A stretch of DNA of 16,198 nt. It comes from Pelotomaculum sp. GTDB lineage: Bacteria; Bacillota; Desulfotomaculia; Desulfotomaculales; Pelotomaculaceae. This document shows positions 7,718-15,591 of the stretch, piece after piece; the first letter of the stretch is position 1; each line of letters starts with the position of its first letter. A program made the translations under genes and the position numbers. The stretch spans positions 1-16,198 of the forward strand of contig JALHFC010000016.1 of assembly GCA_022839445.1 (NCBI GenBank), given 5' to 3'. The notes beneath the pieces were generated by a model. It ran no database searches. It was not told the origin of the DNA and was given only the letters and a program-made list of their open reading frames with translations.

Positions 7718-8050
7718 ATGGTAAAAATTATTTCTTTAAAAAAAAATAAAGATTTTAAATTGACTTTTAAATACGGGAAAAAAGTTGTTATGAGCTGTAT
7801 GGTATTTTATTATAAGACTAATAATTTAGGTGTTAGCAGGTTTGGATTTACGGCCAGCAAAAAAATAGGTAATGCCGTGGTGAGAAATAGGGTAAGACGC
7901 TTGTTTAAAGAAGCGTGCAGGTTAAATTTAGAAAAATTACCTCTAAGTTATGACTATGTATTGGTTGCGCGCAAGAATGCAACGAGGTTAAAATGCCAAC
8001 AGGTCGCGGAATGTTTGGTGACGGCGTTAAAAAAAGCTAAATTTAAGTAA
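7718..8050 (+). CDS. rnpA: Ribonuclease P protein component
   Basis: RnpA is the protein cofactor of RNase P; it helps the catalytic RNA bind precursor tRNA and cleave its 5' leader. With the ATG at 7718 the protein has 110 residues. It contains LKKNKDFK near the N-terminus and the conserved RNR motif region SKKIGNAVVRNRVRRLFKEA (about 47-66). An alternative TTG at 7700 has AGGGG 8 nt upstream and would give 116 residues, also a usual length, so the start is uncertain. The gene lies 90 bp after rpmH and 12 bp before yidD in the conserved order. Confidence 0.95.
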   Translation: MVKIISLKKNKDFKLTFKYGKKVVMSCMVFYYKTNNLGVSRFGFTASKKIGNAVVRNRVRRLFKEACRLNLEKLPLSYDYVLVARKNATRLKCQQVAECLVTALKKAKFK

Positions 8051-8062
8051 GGAAAGATTTAC

Positions 8063-8269
8063 TTGAAAAGTTTAATAATACTAATAATTAAAGCATATCA
8101 AATTTTGATATCGCCTTTGAAACCACCTACCTGCCGTTTTTACCCAACGTGTTCACATTACGCGATAGAAGCCGTAAAAAAGTATGGTGCAATAAAAGGC
8201 GCCTGGTTAGCCATAAAAAGGTTGTTACGGTGCCACCCGTTCCATCCAGGAGGCTATGATCCTGTATAA
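8063..8269 (+). CDS. yidD: Membrane protein insertion efficiency factor YidD
   Basis: This 68-residue protein shows the YidD signature: an N-terminal amphipathic or hydrophobic stretch (LIILIIKAYQILISPL), then CRFYPTCSHYAIEAVKKYGA, then RLLRCHPFHPGGYDPV with its conserved cysteines. YidD aids YidC- and Sec-dependent insertion of membrane proteins at the cytoplasmic face. The start is TTG at 8063 with AAGGAAAG upstream. It sits between rnpA and yidC, as in most bacteria. Confidence 0.95.
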   Translation: MKSLIILIIKAYQILISPLKPPTCRFYPTCSHYAIEAVKKYGAIKGAWLAIKRLLRCHPFHPGGYDPV

Positions 8270-8320
8270 GTAACAGGTAAAAAAGTTGGTAAACAAGTTG
8301 GATGCCTTATTAAGGGGGCT

Positions 8321-8995
8321 TTGTTTGATTTGGAAATATTTAATCAAATTGTGCATGGCATGACTTGGCTTTTAAATACATTGTACAATTTTACCGTGAT
8401 GGTAAAGGTGCCAAGTTACGGAATTGCTATTATTTTGCTCACGGTAGTTATTAAAATAGCGCTGCATCCACTGACAAACAAACAAATGAAATCGATGCTG
8501 GCTATGCAGCAAATTCAACCAAAGGTAAAGGAAATACAGGAGAAGTGGAAAGGTAAAGACCCTAAAAAGATGCAGGAAGAAACTATGAAGCTGTACAAGG
8601 AGAACAACGTAAATCCTGCAGCGGGGTGTTTACCTTTATTAATCCAGATGCCCATTTTAATAGCGCTATTTCGCTCACTTTTGAATTTTCCATTTATTAA
8701 TGAAGCCCACGCCAACTTTATATGGGTGCATCTTGGTACAAAGGACCCCTACTTTATACTACCTGTTCTGGCAGGAGTCAGTACATTTATGCAATCTAAA
8801 ATGACTACAGTAGCTTCCGATCCGACCCAAAAAATGATGTTATACACCATGCCTTTATTTATTACATGGATTTCTAGTACGTTACCGTCAGGATTAGTAT
8901 TATATTGGGTTGTGTTCAATATAGTCGGCATCATCCAACAGTATTTTATAAACAAACAGGCATTGGCTGTAAAGGGGGAGGCAAGCGGGAGTTGA
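8321..8995 (+). CDS. yidC: Membrane protein insertase YidC/Oxa1 family (short Gram-positive type)
   Basis: This 224-residue insertase helps newly made proteins enter and fold in the cytoplasmic membrane. It shows a hydrophobic segment near 35-55, the charged cytoplasmic loop QPKVKEIQEKWKGKDPKKMQ, NNVNPAAGCLPLLIQMPILI and further membrane segments to about 215. There is no N-terminal lipoprotein signal, unlike Bacillus SpoIIIJ, and no large extracytoplasmic domain as in proteobacteria. The groove residue that is Arg in Bacillus SpoIIIJ and in E. coli YidC is Lys here (K45, in TVVIKIALHPLT). The start is TTG at 8321 after AAGGGGG; the AAGG part has about 5-nt spacing. The stop overlaps the jag start as TTGA. 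Confidence 0.95.
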   Translation: MFDLEIFNQIVHGMTWLLNTLYNFTVMVKVPSYGIAIILLTVVIKIALHPLTNKQMKSMLAMQQIQPKVKEIQEKWKGKDPKKMQEETMKLYKENNVNPAAGCLPLLIQMPILIALFRSLLNFPFINEAHANFIWVHLGTKDPYFILPVLAGVSTFMQSKMTTVASDPTQKMMLYTMPLFITWISSTLPSGLVLYWVVFNIVGIIQQYFINKQALAVKGEASGS

Positions 8996-9612
8996 AAGTT
9001 GTTGAAAAAACAGGTAAAACTATAGAGAGTGCCGTAGAATCGGCTTTGACAGAACTTGGGGCAAACAGGGAGAATGTAGAGGTAGAAGTATTGGAGGAGC
9101 CATCCAAAGGACTTTTTGGTTTTATTAAGGTAAAGCCAGCCAGGGTTAAGGTAACGTTAAAAGAAGGACCTTCGGAAAAGGCACATAATCTGTTAAAGGA
9201 AATTATTGATAAAATAGGGATTACAGCAGATATAAGTATTGTAGAAAAGGAACATGGTGTATTTATAAATATGACGGGACCTGATTTGGGGATGCTGATT
9301 GGCAGGCGGGGGGAAACATTGGATTCCCTACAGTATTTAGTGAATTTGTCTGTAAATAAAAAACTGGAAGCAAAGAAAAAAGTTATCCTTGACATTGAGG
9401 GATACCGGAACAGGCGTGAAAAAACATTGCAAAAGCTAGCGCAAAAACTAGCTGAAAAGGTGAGACAAAGGGGTAGGAATGTTGTGCTGGAGCCAATGAG
9501 CTCGCAAGAGAGGCGAATTATTCATAACGCCCTACAGGGTCGAGATGATATATATACATACAGTGAAGGGGAGGAGCCATACCGCAAAATAGTCATATCA
9601 CCAAAAAGGTAA
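8992..9612 (+). CDS. jag: Jag/KhpB-type RNA-binding protein (Jag_N, KH and R3H domains)
   Basis: The 206-residue protein has three parts. These are an N-terminal Jag_N domain (KVVEKTGKTIESAVESAL to about 55), a KH domain with the GRRG loop at 104-107 (GMLIGRRGETLDSLQYLV), and an R3H domain with R174-x3-H178 in QERRIIHNAL. Relatives bind RNA and affect cell elongation and division in streptococci. The start is TTG at 8992, overlapping the yidC stop by 4 nt, with GGAGG 10 nt upstream. The same frame is open further upstream, but that is yidC coding sequence. A terminator follows at once, marking this as the last gene of the rpmH operon. Confidence 0.94.
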   Translation: MKVVEKTGKTIESAVESALTELGANRENVEVEVLEEPSKGLFGFIKVKPARVKVTLKEGPSEKAHNLLKEIIDKIGITADISIVEKEHGVFINMTGPDLGMLIGRRGETLDSLQYLVNLSVNKKLEAKKKVILDIEGYRNRREKTLQKLAQKLAEKVRQRGRNVVLEPMSSQERRIIHNALQGRDDIYTYSEGEEPYRKIVISPKR

Positions 9613-9614
9613 AA

Positions 9615-9647
9615 AAAACCCAGCAGGTCGGAAGGCTGCTGGGTTTT
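9615..9647 (+). terminator. Rho-independent terminator after jag
   Basis: AAAACCCAGCAG (9615-9626) pairs perfectly with CTGCTGGGTTTT (9636-9647) around a 9-nt loop. It starts 2 bp after the jag stop and separates the rpmH operon from mnmE. Confidence 0.9.
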
Positions 9648-9674
9648 AAAATCATATGCCGGAGGGGAAATAAA

Positions 9675-11054
9675 TTGTTAGGGGACACCATTGCCGCTAT
9701 TTCTACTCCACTTGGAGAGGGCGGAATTGGGATAGTGAGGTTGAGCGGGCCGCAGTCGGTCGAAATAGCTAAAAGTATATTTAAAGTTAAATCGAAGGAT
9801 TGGCCAGGTAAAAAAAGCCGTGAACTTGTTTATGGCCATGTTTATGATCAAAGCGGGAATATTATTGATGAAGTTTTGATTTGTTATATGAGAGCGCCAA
9901 ACACTTACACCAGGGAAGATGTGGTGGAGATCAACTGCCATGGAGGAATCATGCCTTTAAAAAAGGTGCTGGAAACAGTTATTGCCGGTGGGGCGCGACT
10001 GGCCGGACCGGGGGAATTTAGTAAAAGGGCGTTCTTAAATGGCAGGTTGGATCTGGCGCAAGCCGAATCGGTAATAGATGTGATCAGGTCCAAGACAGAG
10101 GCAGGCTTGAGGATAGCGGCCGCGCAATTGAAAGGTGATTTGTCGGCTAAAATATCATCCATGCAGGACAGGCTTTTGAGTTTACTAGCCATGGTAGAGG
10201 CAAACGTGGATTTCCCGGAGGAGGGGCTGGAAGAGCTAACAGTAGAAAAGATAAAGAGTTTATGTGAAGATTTAATGGAAGAAATAAAAGAAATGATTGT
10301 GAAGGCGGACGCGGGCAGGATTTATAGCGAGGGTATCAGCGCGGTTATTATAGGGATGCCTAATGTTGGAAAGTCGTCATTGCTTAATGCAATGCTAAGG
10401 GAAAATAGGGCCATCGTTACCGATGTGCCGGGAACAACAAGGGATATGATTGAAGAAGTAATAAACATCAAAGGGATTCCTTTAAAAATAATTGATACGG
10501 CTGGGTTACGTGAAACAGAGGATGTAATAGAAAAGATTGGTGTGGCAAGGACAAAAGAGGCAGTAGATAGGGCACAAATAATAATGATGGTTTTTGATGC
10601 GGAAAAAGGTCTTGGGGACGGGGACCTGGACATCGTAGGAAGCGTAAGGGAAAAGAATACTTTGTTTTTAATAAACAAAGATGACATTAAGGAAAAATTA
10701 ATAAATGTGGAGGAAGTAACAAGACTGGCTAACGGCAGACCGGTGATAAAGATTTCAGCGAAAGAAGGAACCGGGCTAAAACATTTGGAAAAAGAGATAT
10801 TTGATTTGGTTATGCAAGGGAAGGCAACAGGCCAGGATGAGGTGCTGGTAACAAAGATAAGGCATAAAAATGCATTGGAGATAACCGCGCGTTGTTTAGG
10901 AGAAGCGCTGGAAGGAGTAGATCAAGGGGCGCCGGTAGACCTTGTGGCGATTGATATAAGATCTGCCTGGGAGGCGCTTGGTGAGATAACCGGTTCGAGC
11001 GTGACAGAGGAATTGGTGGATCGGATCTTTCGGGATTTTTGTATCGGGAAGTGA
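9675..11054 (+). CDS. mnmE: tRNA uridine-5-carboxymethylaminomethyl modification GTPase MnmE
   Basis: MnmE works with MnmG to modify the wobble uridine (U34) of certain tRNAs, using GTP hydrolysis and a folate one-carbon unit. The 459-residue protein has the N-terminal folate-binding domain (DTIAAISTPLGEGGIGIVRL), a helical domain, and an inserted G domain with G1 GMPNVGKS (227-234), TTRD (254-257), DTAG (274-277) and NKDD (334-337). It ends in the catalytic C-terminal CIGK. The start is TTG at 9675 with GGAGG at 9-nt spacing. It begins 27 bp after the jag terminator, so it depends on readthrough or a promoter I could not pin down. The stop lies 7 bp before mnmG. Confidence 0.97.
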   Translation: MLGDTIAAISTPLGEGGIGIVRLSGPQSVEIAKSIFKVKSKDWPGKKSRELVYGHVYDQSGNIIDEVLICYMRAPNTYTREDVVEINCHGGIMPLKKVLETVIAGGARLAGPGEFSKRAFLNGRLDLAQAESVIDVIRSKTEAGLRIAAAQLKGDLSAKISSMQDRLLSLLAMVEANVDFPEEGLEELTVEKIKSLCEDLMEEIKEMIVKADAGRIYSEGISAVIIGMPNVGKSSLLNAMLRENRAIVTDVPGTTRDMIEEVINIKGIPLKIIDTAGLRETEDVIEKIGVARTKEAVDRAQIIMMVFDAEKGLGDGDLDIVGSVREKNTLFLINKDDIKEKLINVEEVTRLANGRPVIKISAKEGTGLKHLEKEIFDLVMQGKATGQDEVLVTKIRHKNALEITARCLGEALEGVDQGAPVDLVAIDIRSAWEALGEITGSSVTEELVDRIFRDFCIGK

Positions 11055-11061
11055 GTCCTGG

Positions 11062-12960
11062 ATGGAATATTTGGCGGGAAAATATGACGTTGTGGTTGTG
11101 GGCGCCGGACATGCCGGGTGCGAAGCCGGGCTGGCAGCAGCGCGGATGGGATGCCGCACTTGCGTGTTGACGATAAGTATGGATAGTGTTGCGATGATGC
11201 CGTGCAACCCTGCCGTTGGTGGACCGGCGAAAGGGCACCTGGTGAGGGAAGTGGATGCGCTAGGCGGGGAAATAGGGATTAATACCGACAGGGCTTCTGT
11301 TCAAATGCGGCTTTTAAACACGGCCAAGGGTCCGGCGGTACATGCTTTGCGCGCCCAGGCGGATAAAAGAGCGTACCAGGACTGTATGAAGATGACATTA
11401 GAAATGCAGCCGGGGCTGGATTTGAAGCAGGCCATGGTGGAAAAGGTGGTAGTCGAAAAGGGGAAAATAATAGCTGTAGTTACCAACACGGGGGCCAGGT
11501 TTGAAGCGGGCGCAGTGGTTTTAACTACAGGGACATATTTAAAAGGAAGGATCATTATCGGGGACCTGTCTTATCCAGGCGGGCCCAATGGGCAATACCC
11601 ATCAATAGGACTTTCGGAGAGCCTCCAAAGAGTTGGCATCGGACTCGGCCGCTTTAAAACAGGAACGCCGGCGCGGGTGGACAGGAAAAGCATTGATTTT
11701 AGCCGTATGACCATTCAGCCGGGAGATGAAAAGACGCGCAACTTTTCGTTTGTATCTGAAATTAAACAAAGGGAGCAAATACCTTGCTGGCTGACCCATA
11801 CAACTGAGGAAACACACCGGATCATCCGTGAAAATTTAAACAGGGCGCCGCTTTACTGCGGTGTTTTCCAGGGAAGGGGGCCACGTTACTGCCCGTCTAT
11901 AGAAACAAAGGTAGTGCGTTTTGCTGACAAACCTACTCACCAGATTTTTATTGAACCGGAGGGCAAAAATACAACGGAAATGTATGTCCAAGGCATGTCT
12001 ACAAGCCTGCCGGAGGACATTCAGTTGGCTATGCTGCGAACGGTACCTGGTTTAGAAAAAGTAGAGGTAATGCGTATAGGTTATGCCATCGAATATGACC
12101 ATGTCTTACCTACACAGCTAAAGCTAAACTTAGAATTAAAAAACGTGGCAGGTTTATTCACGGCCGGTCAGATCAACGGCACTTCAGGGTACGAGGAAGC
12201 GGCGGCACAGGGTATAATGGCCGGTATAAACGCAGCGCTTTATGTTAAAGGGAAGGAACCTTTTATTTTAACCAGGTCGGAAGCGTATATCGGCGTGTTA
12301 ATTGATGATTTGGTAACCAAAGAGATAGATGAACCTTACCGGATGCTTACGTCCAGGGCGGAATACAGGCTCCTTTTAAGGCAGGATAATGCTGATCTGA
12401 GGTTGACTGAAAAAGGCTGCCAAATTGGGCTGGTGACACCGGAAAGATTACAGTTGTATGAGAAAAAGAAATCACTTGTTGAGGCGGAGAAGGAAAGGTT
12501 GGAGCGGACTATGGCGCCGGTAACTGAAAAAATAAAAAGTATTTTGGCCAAAGTAAGCAGCGCGGGGTTGCCCCAACAGGGTATTTCTTTGGCAGGTCTA
12601 CTTAGGCGCCCGGAAATAAGTTATGAGGAGCTAAGGCTTTTGACGGGGGATGAAGGCGAGTTGCCTGAGGAAGTTAAAGAACAGGTGGAAATACAGGTTA
12701 AGTACGAAGGGTATATCAAGAAACAAAAGGCCCAGGTAGAACGGTTTGAACGTATGGAAGGAAAAAAACTACCTAAAGATATAGATTATGGGCAGGTTAA
12801 GGGGATTTCAGTTGAGGCTAAAGAAAAACTAGAAAAAGTAAGGCCCGGATCAATCGGACAAGCTGTCAGGATAGCCGGAGTTAGCCCGGCCGATATATCG
12901 GTACTGTTAATATACCTGGAGCAAAAGCGACGCCGGGGTGAAAAAAGGAAATTACATTAA
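11062..12960 (+). CDS. mnmG: tRNA uridine-5-carboxymethylaminomethyl modification enzyme MnmG (GidA)
   Basis: This FAD-dependent partner of MnmE catalyses formation of the aminomethyl-type group on wobble U34. The 632-residue length is normal. The Rossmann FAD motif GAGHAGCEAG lies at 14-23. The two conserved cysteines are at C48 (MMPCNPAVGGPAKGH) and C277 (GPRYCPSIETK). A further conserved stretch, INGTSGYEEAAAQG, and the helical C-terminal domain follow. The ATG at 11062 is preceded by a GGAAGTGAG stretch inside the end of mnmE. The tight spacing (7 bp upstream, 1 bp downstream to rsmG) indicates one transcription unit. Confidence 0.98.
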   Translation: MEYLAGKYDVVVVGAGHAGCEAGLAAARMGCRTCVLTISMDSVAMMPCNPAVGGPAKGHLVREVDALGGEIGINTDRASVQMRLLNTAKGPAVHALRAQADKRAYQDCMKMTLEMQPGLDLKQAMVEKVVVEKGKIIAVVTNTGARFEAGAVVLTTGTYLKGRIIIGDLSYPGGPNGQYPSIGLSESLQRVGIGLGRFKTGTPARVDRKSIDFSRMTIQPGDEKTRNFSFVSEIKQREQIPCWLTHTTEETHRIIRENLNRAPLYCGVFQGRGPRYCPSIETKVVRFADKPTHQIFIEPEGKNTTEMYVQGMSTSLPEDIQLAMLRTVPGLEKVEVMRIGYAIEYDHVLPTQLKLNLELKNVAGLFTAGQINGTSGYEEAAAQGIMAGINAALYVKGKEPFILTRSEAYIGVLIDDLVTKEIDEPYRMLTSRAEYRLLLRQDNADLRLTEKGCQIGLVTPERLQLYEKKKSLVEAEKERLERTMAPVTEKIKSILAKVSSAGLPQQGISLAGLLRRPEISYEELRLLTGDEGELPEEVKEQVEIQVKYEGYIKKQKAQVERFERMEGKKLPKDIDYGQVKGISVEAKEKLEKVRPGSIGQAVRIAGVSPADISVLLIYLEQKRRRGEKRKLH

Positions 12961-12961
12961 A

Positions 12962-13684
12962 ATGTATATTTTAGTTGAAACTCTAGTTAAGGGCGCGTAT
13001 GAGCTGGGTATAAAGCTTACGGGTGAGCAGATAGGGCAATTTAAAAAATATTACCGGCTCATGATAGAAACTAATAAATACATAAACCTGACTGCCATCA
13101 CAGGAGAAAAAGAGGTGGCGATAAAGCATTTTATAGATTCCCTGACATGTTTTAAGACTGAATGTTTTCAAAGTTTCGACAGCCTTTTGGACGTGGGAAC
13201 GGGCGCCGGCTTTCCAGGCCTTCCAATTAAAATTTGCCGCCCGGAGATAAATGTGACCCTAATAGATGCTGTTAGGAAAAGGGTCGAATTTCTTAACGAG
13301 GTAATAGGTGAGTTAGAGTTAGCAGCCATCGGGGCAACCCACTCCAGGGCAGAGGACTTTGCCAGGGTAAAGGGACAAAGAGATAGATATGATAGGGTAG
13401 TAGCCAGAGCTGTAGCCGGGGCGCCAATTTTAGCTGAATACTGTTTGCCGCTGCTAAAAGTAGGCGGACATTTTATAGCGATGAAAGGTCCGGAAATAGA
13501 GGAAGAAATAGAAGCGACTGGGAAGGCCTTAGAAGTCCTAGGCGGAAAAGTAGACCAAATAATCAATATAAAGCTGCCTTTTATAGGTGACGAAAGAAAC
13601 CTGATAGTAATCAAGAAAATAAAACCAACTCCAGAAAAATACCCGCGCCGGTCAGGTGTACCACAAAAGAAACCATTACTTTAA
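12962..13684 (+). CDS. rsmG: 16S rRNA (guanine-N7) methyltransferase RsmG (GidB)
   Basis: RsmG methylates N7 of G527 (E. coli numbering) in 16S rRNA using S-adenosylmethionine; loss gives low-level streptomycin resistance in several bacteria. The 240-residue protein has YINLTAITGEKEVAIKHFID near the N-terminus, the SAM-binding motif DVGTGAGFPG (77-86) and the typical C-terminus YPRRSGVPQKKPLL. ATG at 12962 starts one base after the mnmG stop. A GTG at 12938 would add 8 residues and overlap mnmG, but it lacks a ribosome site and the ATG form matches the family length. Confidence 0.95.
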   Translation: MYILVETLVKGAYELGIKLTGEQIGQFKKYYRLMIETNKYINLTAITGEKEVAIKHFIDSLTCFKTECFQSFDSLLDVGTGAGFPGLPIKICRPEINVTLIDAVRKRVEFLNEVIGELELAAIGATHSRAEDFARVKGQRDRYDRVVARAVAGAPILAEYCLPLLKVGGHFIAMKGPEIEEEIEATGKALEVLGGKVDQIINIKLPFIGDERNLIVIKKIKPTPEKYPRRSGVPQKKPLL

Positions 13685-13700
13685 AAAAAATAAGAAGGAA

Positions 13701-13850
13701 TCACAGGGACGCTAATCATGGGAACGTTCCAAATCAAGGGGGACGTTCCTAATAATATGGGTAACAAATGAAGGAAGCCATGGAACTAAACGGAGAAGGC
13801 AATTCTTAATTATAATGAATTCACCGGGAACTTCCATGCGGGCAGCTAAA
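13701..13850 (-). mobile_element. Possible decayed IS200-like/REP-associated element scar between rsmG and parA
   Basis: The 274-bp rsmG-parA gap has no intact gene. It contains two near-identical palindromic sites, GGGAACGTTCC (13720-13730) and GGGGACGTTCC (13739-13749), spaced 19 bp start to start, and a related GGGAACTTCC at about 13826-13835. On the minus strand, 13846-13826 and onward reads AARMEVPGEF followed by III-type residues. This resembles the N-terminus of Y1-type (IS200-like/RAYT) transposases, often ARxARxxxPGgfYHVixRG, but the catalytic His motif is absent. The open frame continues antisense into parA, so it is not itself a gene. Assignment to a transposon remnant is inference from motif memory. 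Confidence 0.3.
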
Positions 13851-13958
13851 ACGTAAAAAGATCTTGACTTGTAAAGCGATGCAATTTGTTTAGAAAATGC
13901 AGGAACAAAAATAGCAAATGTTGAACTATGTAAAATTGGCAAAATAATTTTAGAGGGG

Positions 13959-14729
13959 GTGGGGACGATAGGGAGAATAATTGCCATTGCTAACCAAAAA
14001 GGAGGTGTTGCTAAAACAACCACAGCCGTTAACTTAAGCGCGTGGCTGTCCATAATGGGACAAAAGGTCTTGCTGGTTGACATAGACCCACAGGGAAACG
14101 CTACAACAGGAGTGGGGGTTGACAAAGACAGTTTAGAAAATTGCATCTATGACGTTATAATCAATGGGAAGTCGCTCCAGGAAATAATTGTCCCCAGCGC
14201 GGTGGAAGGTCTTAGTTTGGCGCCTGCAACTATAGAACTGGCTGGAGCGGAAGTGGAACTTGTTTCCGTAGAAGAAAGAGAAAAAGTTTTAAAGAAAGCT
14301 CTTCAAGGAATAAAAGATGAATTTGACTTTGTTTTTATTGACTGTCCTCCCTCACTTGGGTTGCTGACTATAAACGCGCTCACAGCGGCTGATTCATTGA
14401 TTATACCTATTCAGTGCGAGTATTATGCCCTGGAAGGTTTGGGACAATTGTTGAACACTTTTAATATGGTGCAACAACACCTGAATGAAAACATAGTTTT
14501 GGAAGGTGTGTTGCTGACAATGTTTGACGGCAGGACCAACCTTGCTATTCAAGTGGTTGACGAGGTGAAGAAATATTTCCGCGACAAGGTCTACAGGTCT
14601 ATCGTGCCGAGAAACGTTAGGTTGAGTGAGGCGCCGAGCCACGGTAAACCGGTCATGGTCTACGACCGGCGTTCGAGGGGAGCGGAAGTATACAGGGAGC
14701 TGGCAAAAGAGGTGTTGGGAATTGAGTAA
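13959..14729 (+). CDS. parA: Chromosome-partitioning ATPase ParA/Soj
   Basis: ParA is the deviant-Walker ATPase that moves ParB-parS complexes and, in Firmicutes, also regulates DnaA. The protein has KGGVAKT (14-20), where the usual second glycine of KGGxGKT is alanine, Walker A' VDIDPQGN, Walker B VFIDCPPSLG (about 125-134) and the C-terminal VRLSEAPSHGKPVMVYD. The listed start is GTG at 13959 (256 residues). However, that GTG lies inside the ribosome-binding sequence GGGGGTG. Homologues usually begin M-G-R-I-I-A-I-A-N-Q, which here would start at ATA 13968, 6 nt after that sequence, giving 253 residues. The true start may thus be the rare codon AUA. parB overlaps the 3' end by 8 nt. Confidence 0.95.
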   Translation: MGTIGRIIAIANQKGGVAKTTTAVNLSAWLSIMGQKVLLVDIDPQGNATTGVGVDKDSLENCIYDVIINGKSLQEIIVPSAVEGLSLAPATIELAGAEVELVSVEEREKVLKKALQGIKDEFDFVFIDCPPSLGLLTINALTAADSLIIPIQCEYYALEGLGQLLNTFNMVQQHLNENIVLEGVLLTMFDGRTNLAIQVVDEVKKYFRDKVYRSIVPRNVRLSEAPSHGKPVMVYDRRSRGAEVYRELAKEVLGIE

Positions 14730-15591
14730 ACGCAGGGGGTTGGGAAAAGGACTGTTGGCGTTGATACCGGATGTGGATGTAGAGGGGCAAGGCAAGGATA
14801 GGTTGAAGGAGTTGGAAATTAACGAAATCAGGCCGTCGGTAAGACAGGCAAGGCAAATATTTGACAAGGAAAAATTAGATGAGTTGGCTGATTCCATAAA
14901 AGAGCACGGGATGATCCAGCCTGTAATAGTGAGGAGCATAAGTGGAGGCGGTTATGAGCTGATAGCCGGGGAAAGAAGGTGGCGGGCATGTAAGGCCCTG
15001 GGGTATAATAAAATTCCGGCGGTAATTAAAGAATGTCCAGACCTGGAGGCGACTGCGTCCGCATTAATTGAAAACATCCAGCGCGAGGATTTAAACCCCT
15101 TAGAGGAAGCGTTGGCGTACAAGCAACTGATGGAGGAATTTGATCTAACACAGGAAGATGTATCCGGAAAGGTAGGGAAAAGTCGATCTTTTATAGCAAA
15201 TGCGGTGAGGCTACTGGATTTACCGGCGGAAGTACAAGTTATGCTTGCTTCCGGGAAAATTAGCGCAGGACATGCCAGGGCATTGCTTGCAATAAAGGAT
15301 GATAACAAACAAATGGATGCCGCCGCGAATATAGTAGCGAAACAACTCAATGTTCGCCAGGCGGAAGAAATTGCCAGGGAAATGATTGGTGGCAAAGAAA
15401 AAGAAAAGAAAGTAAAGGTCCTTGAAAATCAATATTTAGCAAGGACTGAGGAAAGGTTAAAAATATATTTTAGCGCTGGTGTGAGGGTAAAAGAAAAGCA
15501 AAGGGGAGCGGGAAGGCTGGAAATCGACTTCTCTGACGGGGAGGACCTGAAGAGAATAGTGGGACTACTCCTTGGTGAAGGGAGCGATTAA
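14722..15591 (+). CDS. parB: Chromosome-partitioning protein ParB/Spo0J
   Basis: ParB is the CTP-dependent clamp that loads at parS and spreads along origin DNA, recruiting SMC and stimulating ParA. The 289-residue protein begins MSKRRGLGKGLLALIP and has box I (INEIRPSVRQARQIFD, about 33-48), GERRWRA (83-89), ENIQREDLNP (117-126), a helix-turn-helix around 141-163 (LTQEDVSGKVGKSRSFIANAV) and the C-terminal dimer region. Box I reads PSVRQAR where most homologues have NPxQPR. The start is TTG at 14722 with AGAGGTG upstream; it overlaps parA by 8 nt, so translation is probably coupled. The parB stop codon lies inside the parS palindrome. No noc paralogue is seen in the window. Confidence 0.96.
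   Translation: MSKRRGLGKGLLALIPDVDVEGQGKDRLKELEINEIRPSVRQARQIFDKEKLDELADSIKEHGMIQPVIVRSISGGGYELIAGERRWRACKALGYNKIPAVIKECPDLEATASALIENIQREDLNPLEEALAYKQLMEEFDLTQEDVSGKVGKSRSFIANAVRLLDLPAEVQVMLASGKISAGHARALLAIKDDNKQMDAAANIVAKQLNVRQAEEIAREMIGGKEKEKKVKVLENQYLARTEERLKIYFSAGVRVKEKQRGAGRLEIDFSDGEDLKRIVGLLLGEGSD

Noticed and set aside
8905..8991. N-terminal extension of Jag (29 extra residues)
   Set aside because: This stretch is yidC coding sequence in another frame. The Jag_N domain begins at KVVEKTGKT, and TTG 8992 has a good ribosome site.
13712..14146. 144-residue minus-strand open frame across the rsmG-parA gap
   Set aside because: Most of it is antisense to the parA 5' coding region and it has no good ribosome site. 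Only the part from about 13700 to 13850 is discussed, as a possible element remnant.
14626..14721. N-terminal extension of ParB (32 extra residues)
   Set aside because: It overlaps parA in another frame. The family start MSKRRGLGKGLLALIP fits TTG 14722.
14394..14939. 181-residue minus-strand open frame
   Set aside because: It is antisense to the parA-parB junction, which is confidently coding on the plus strand.
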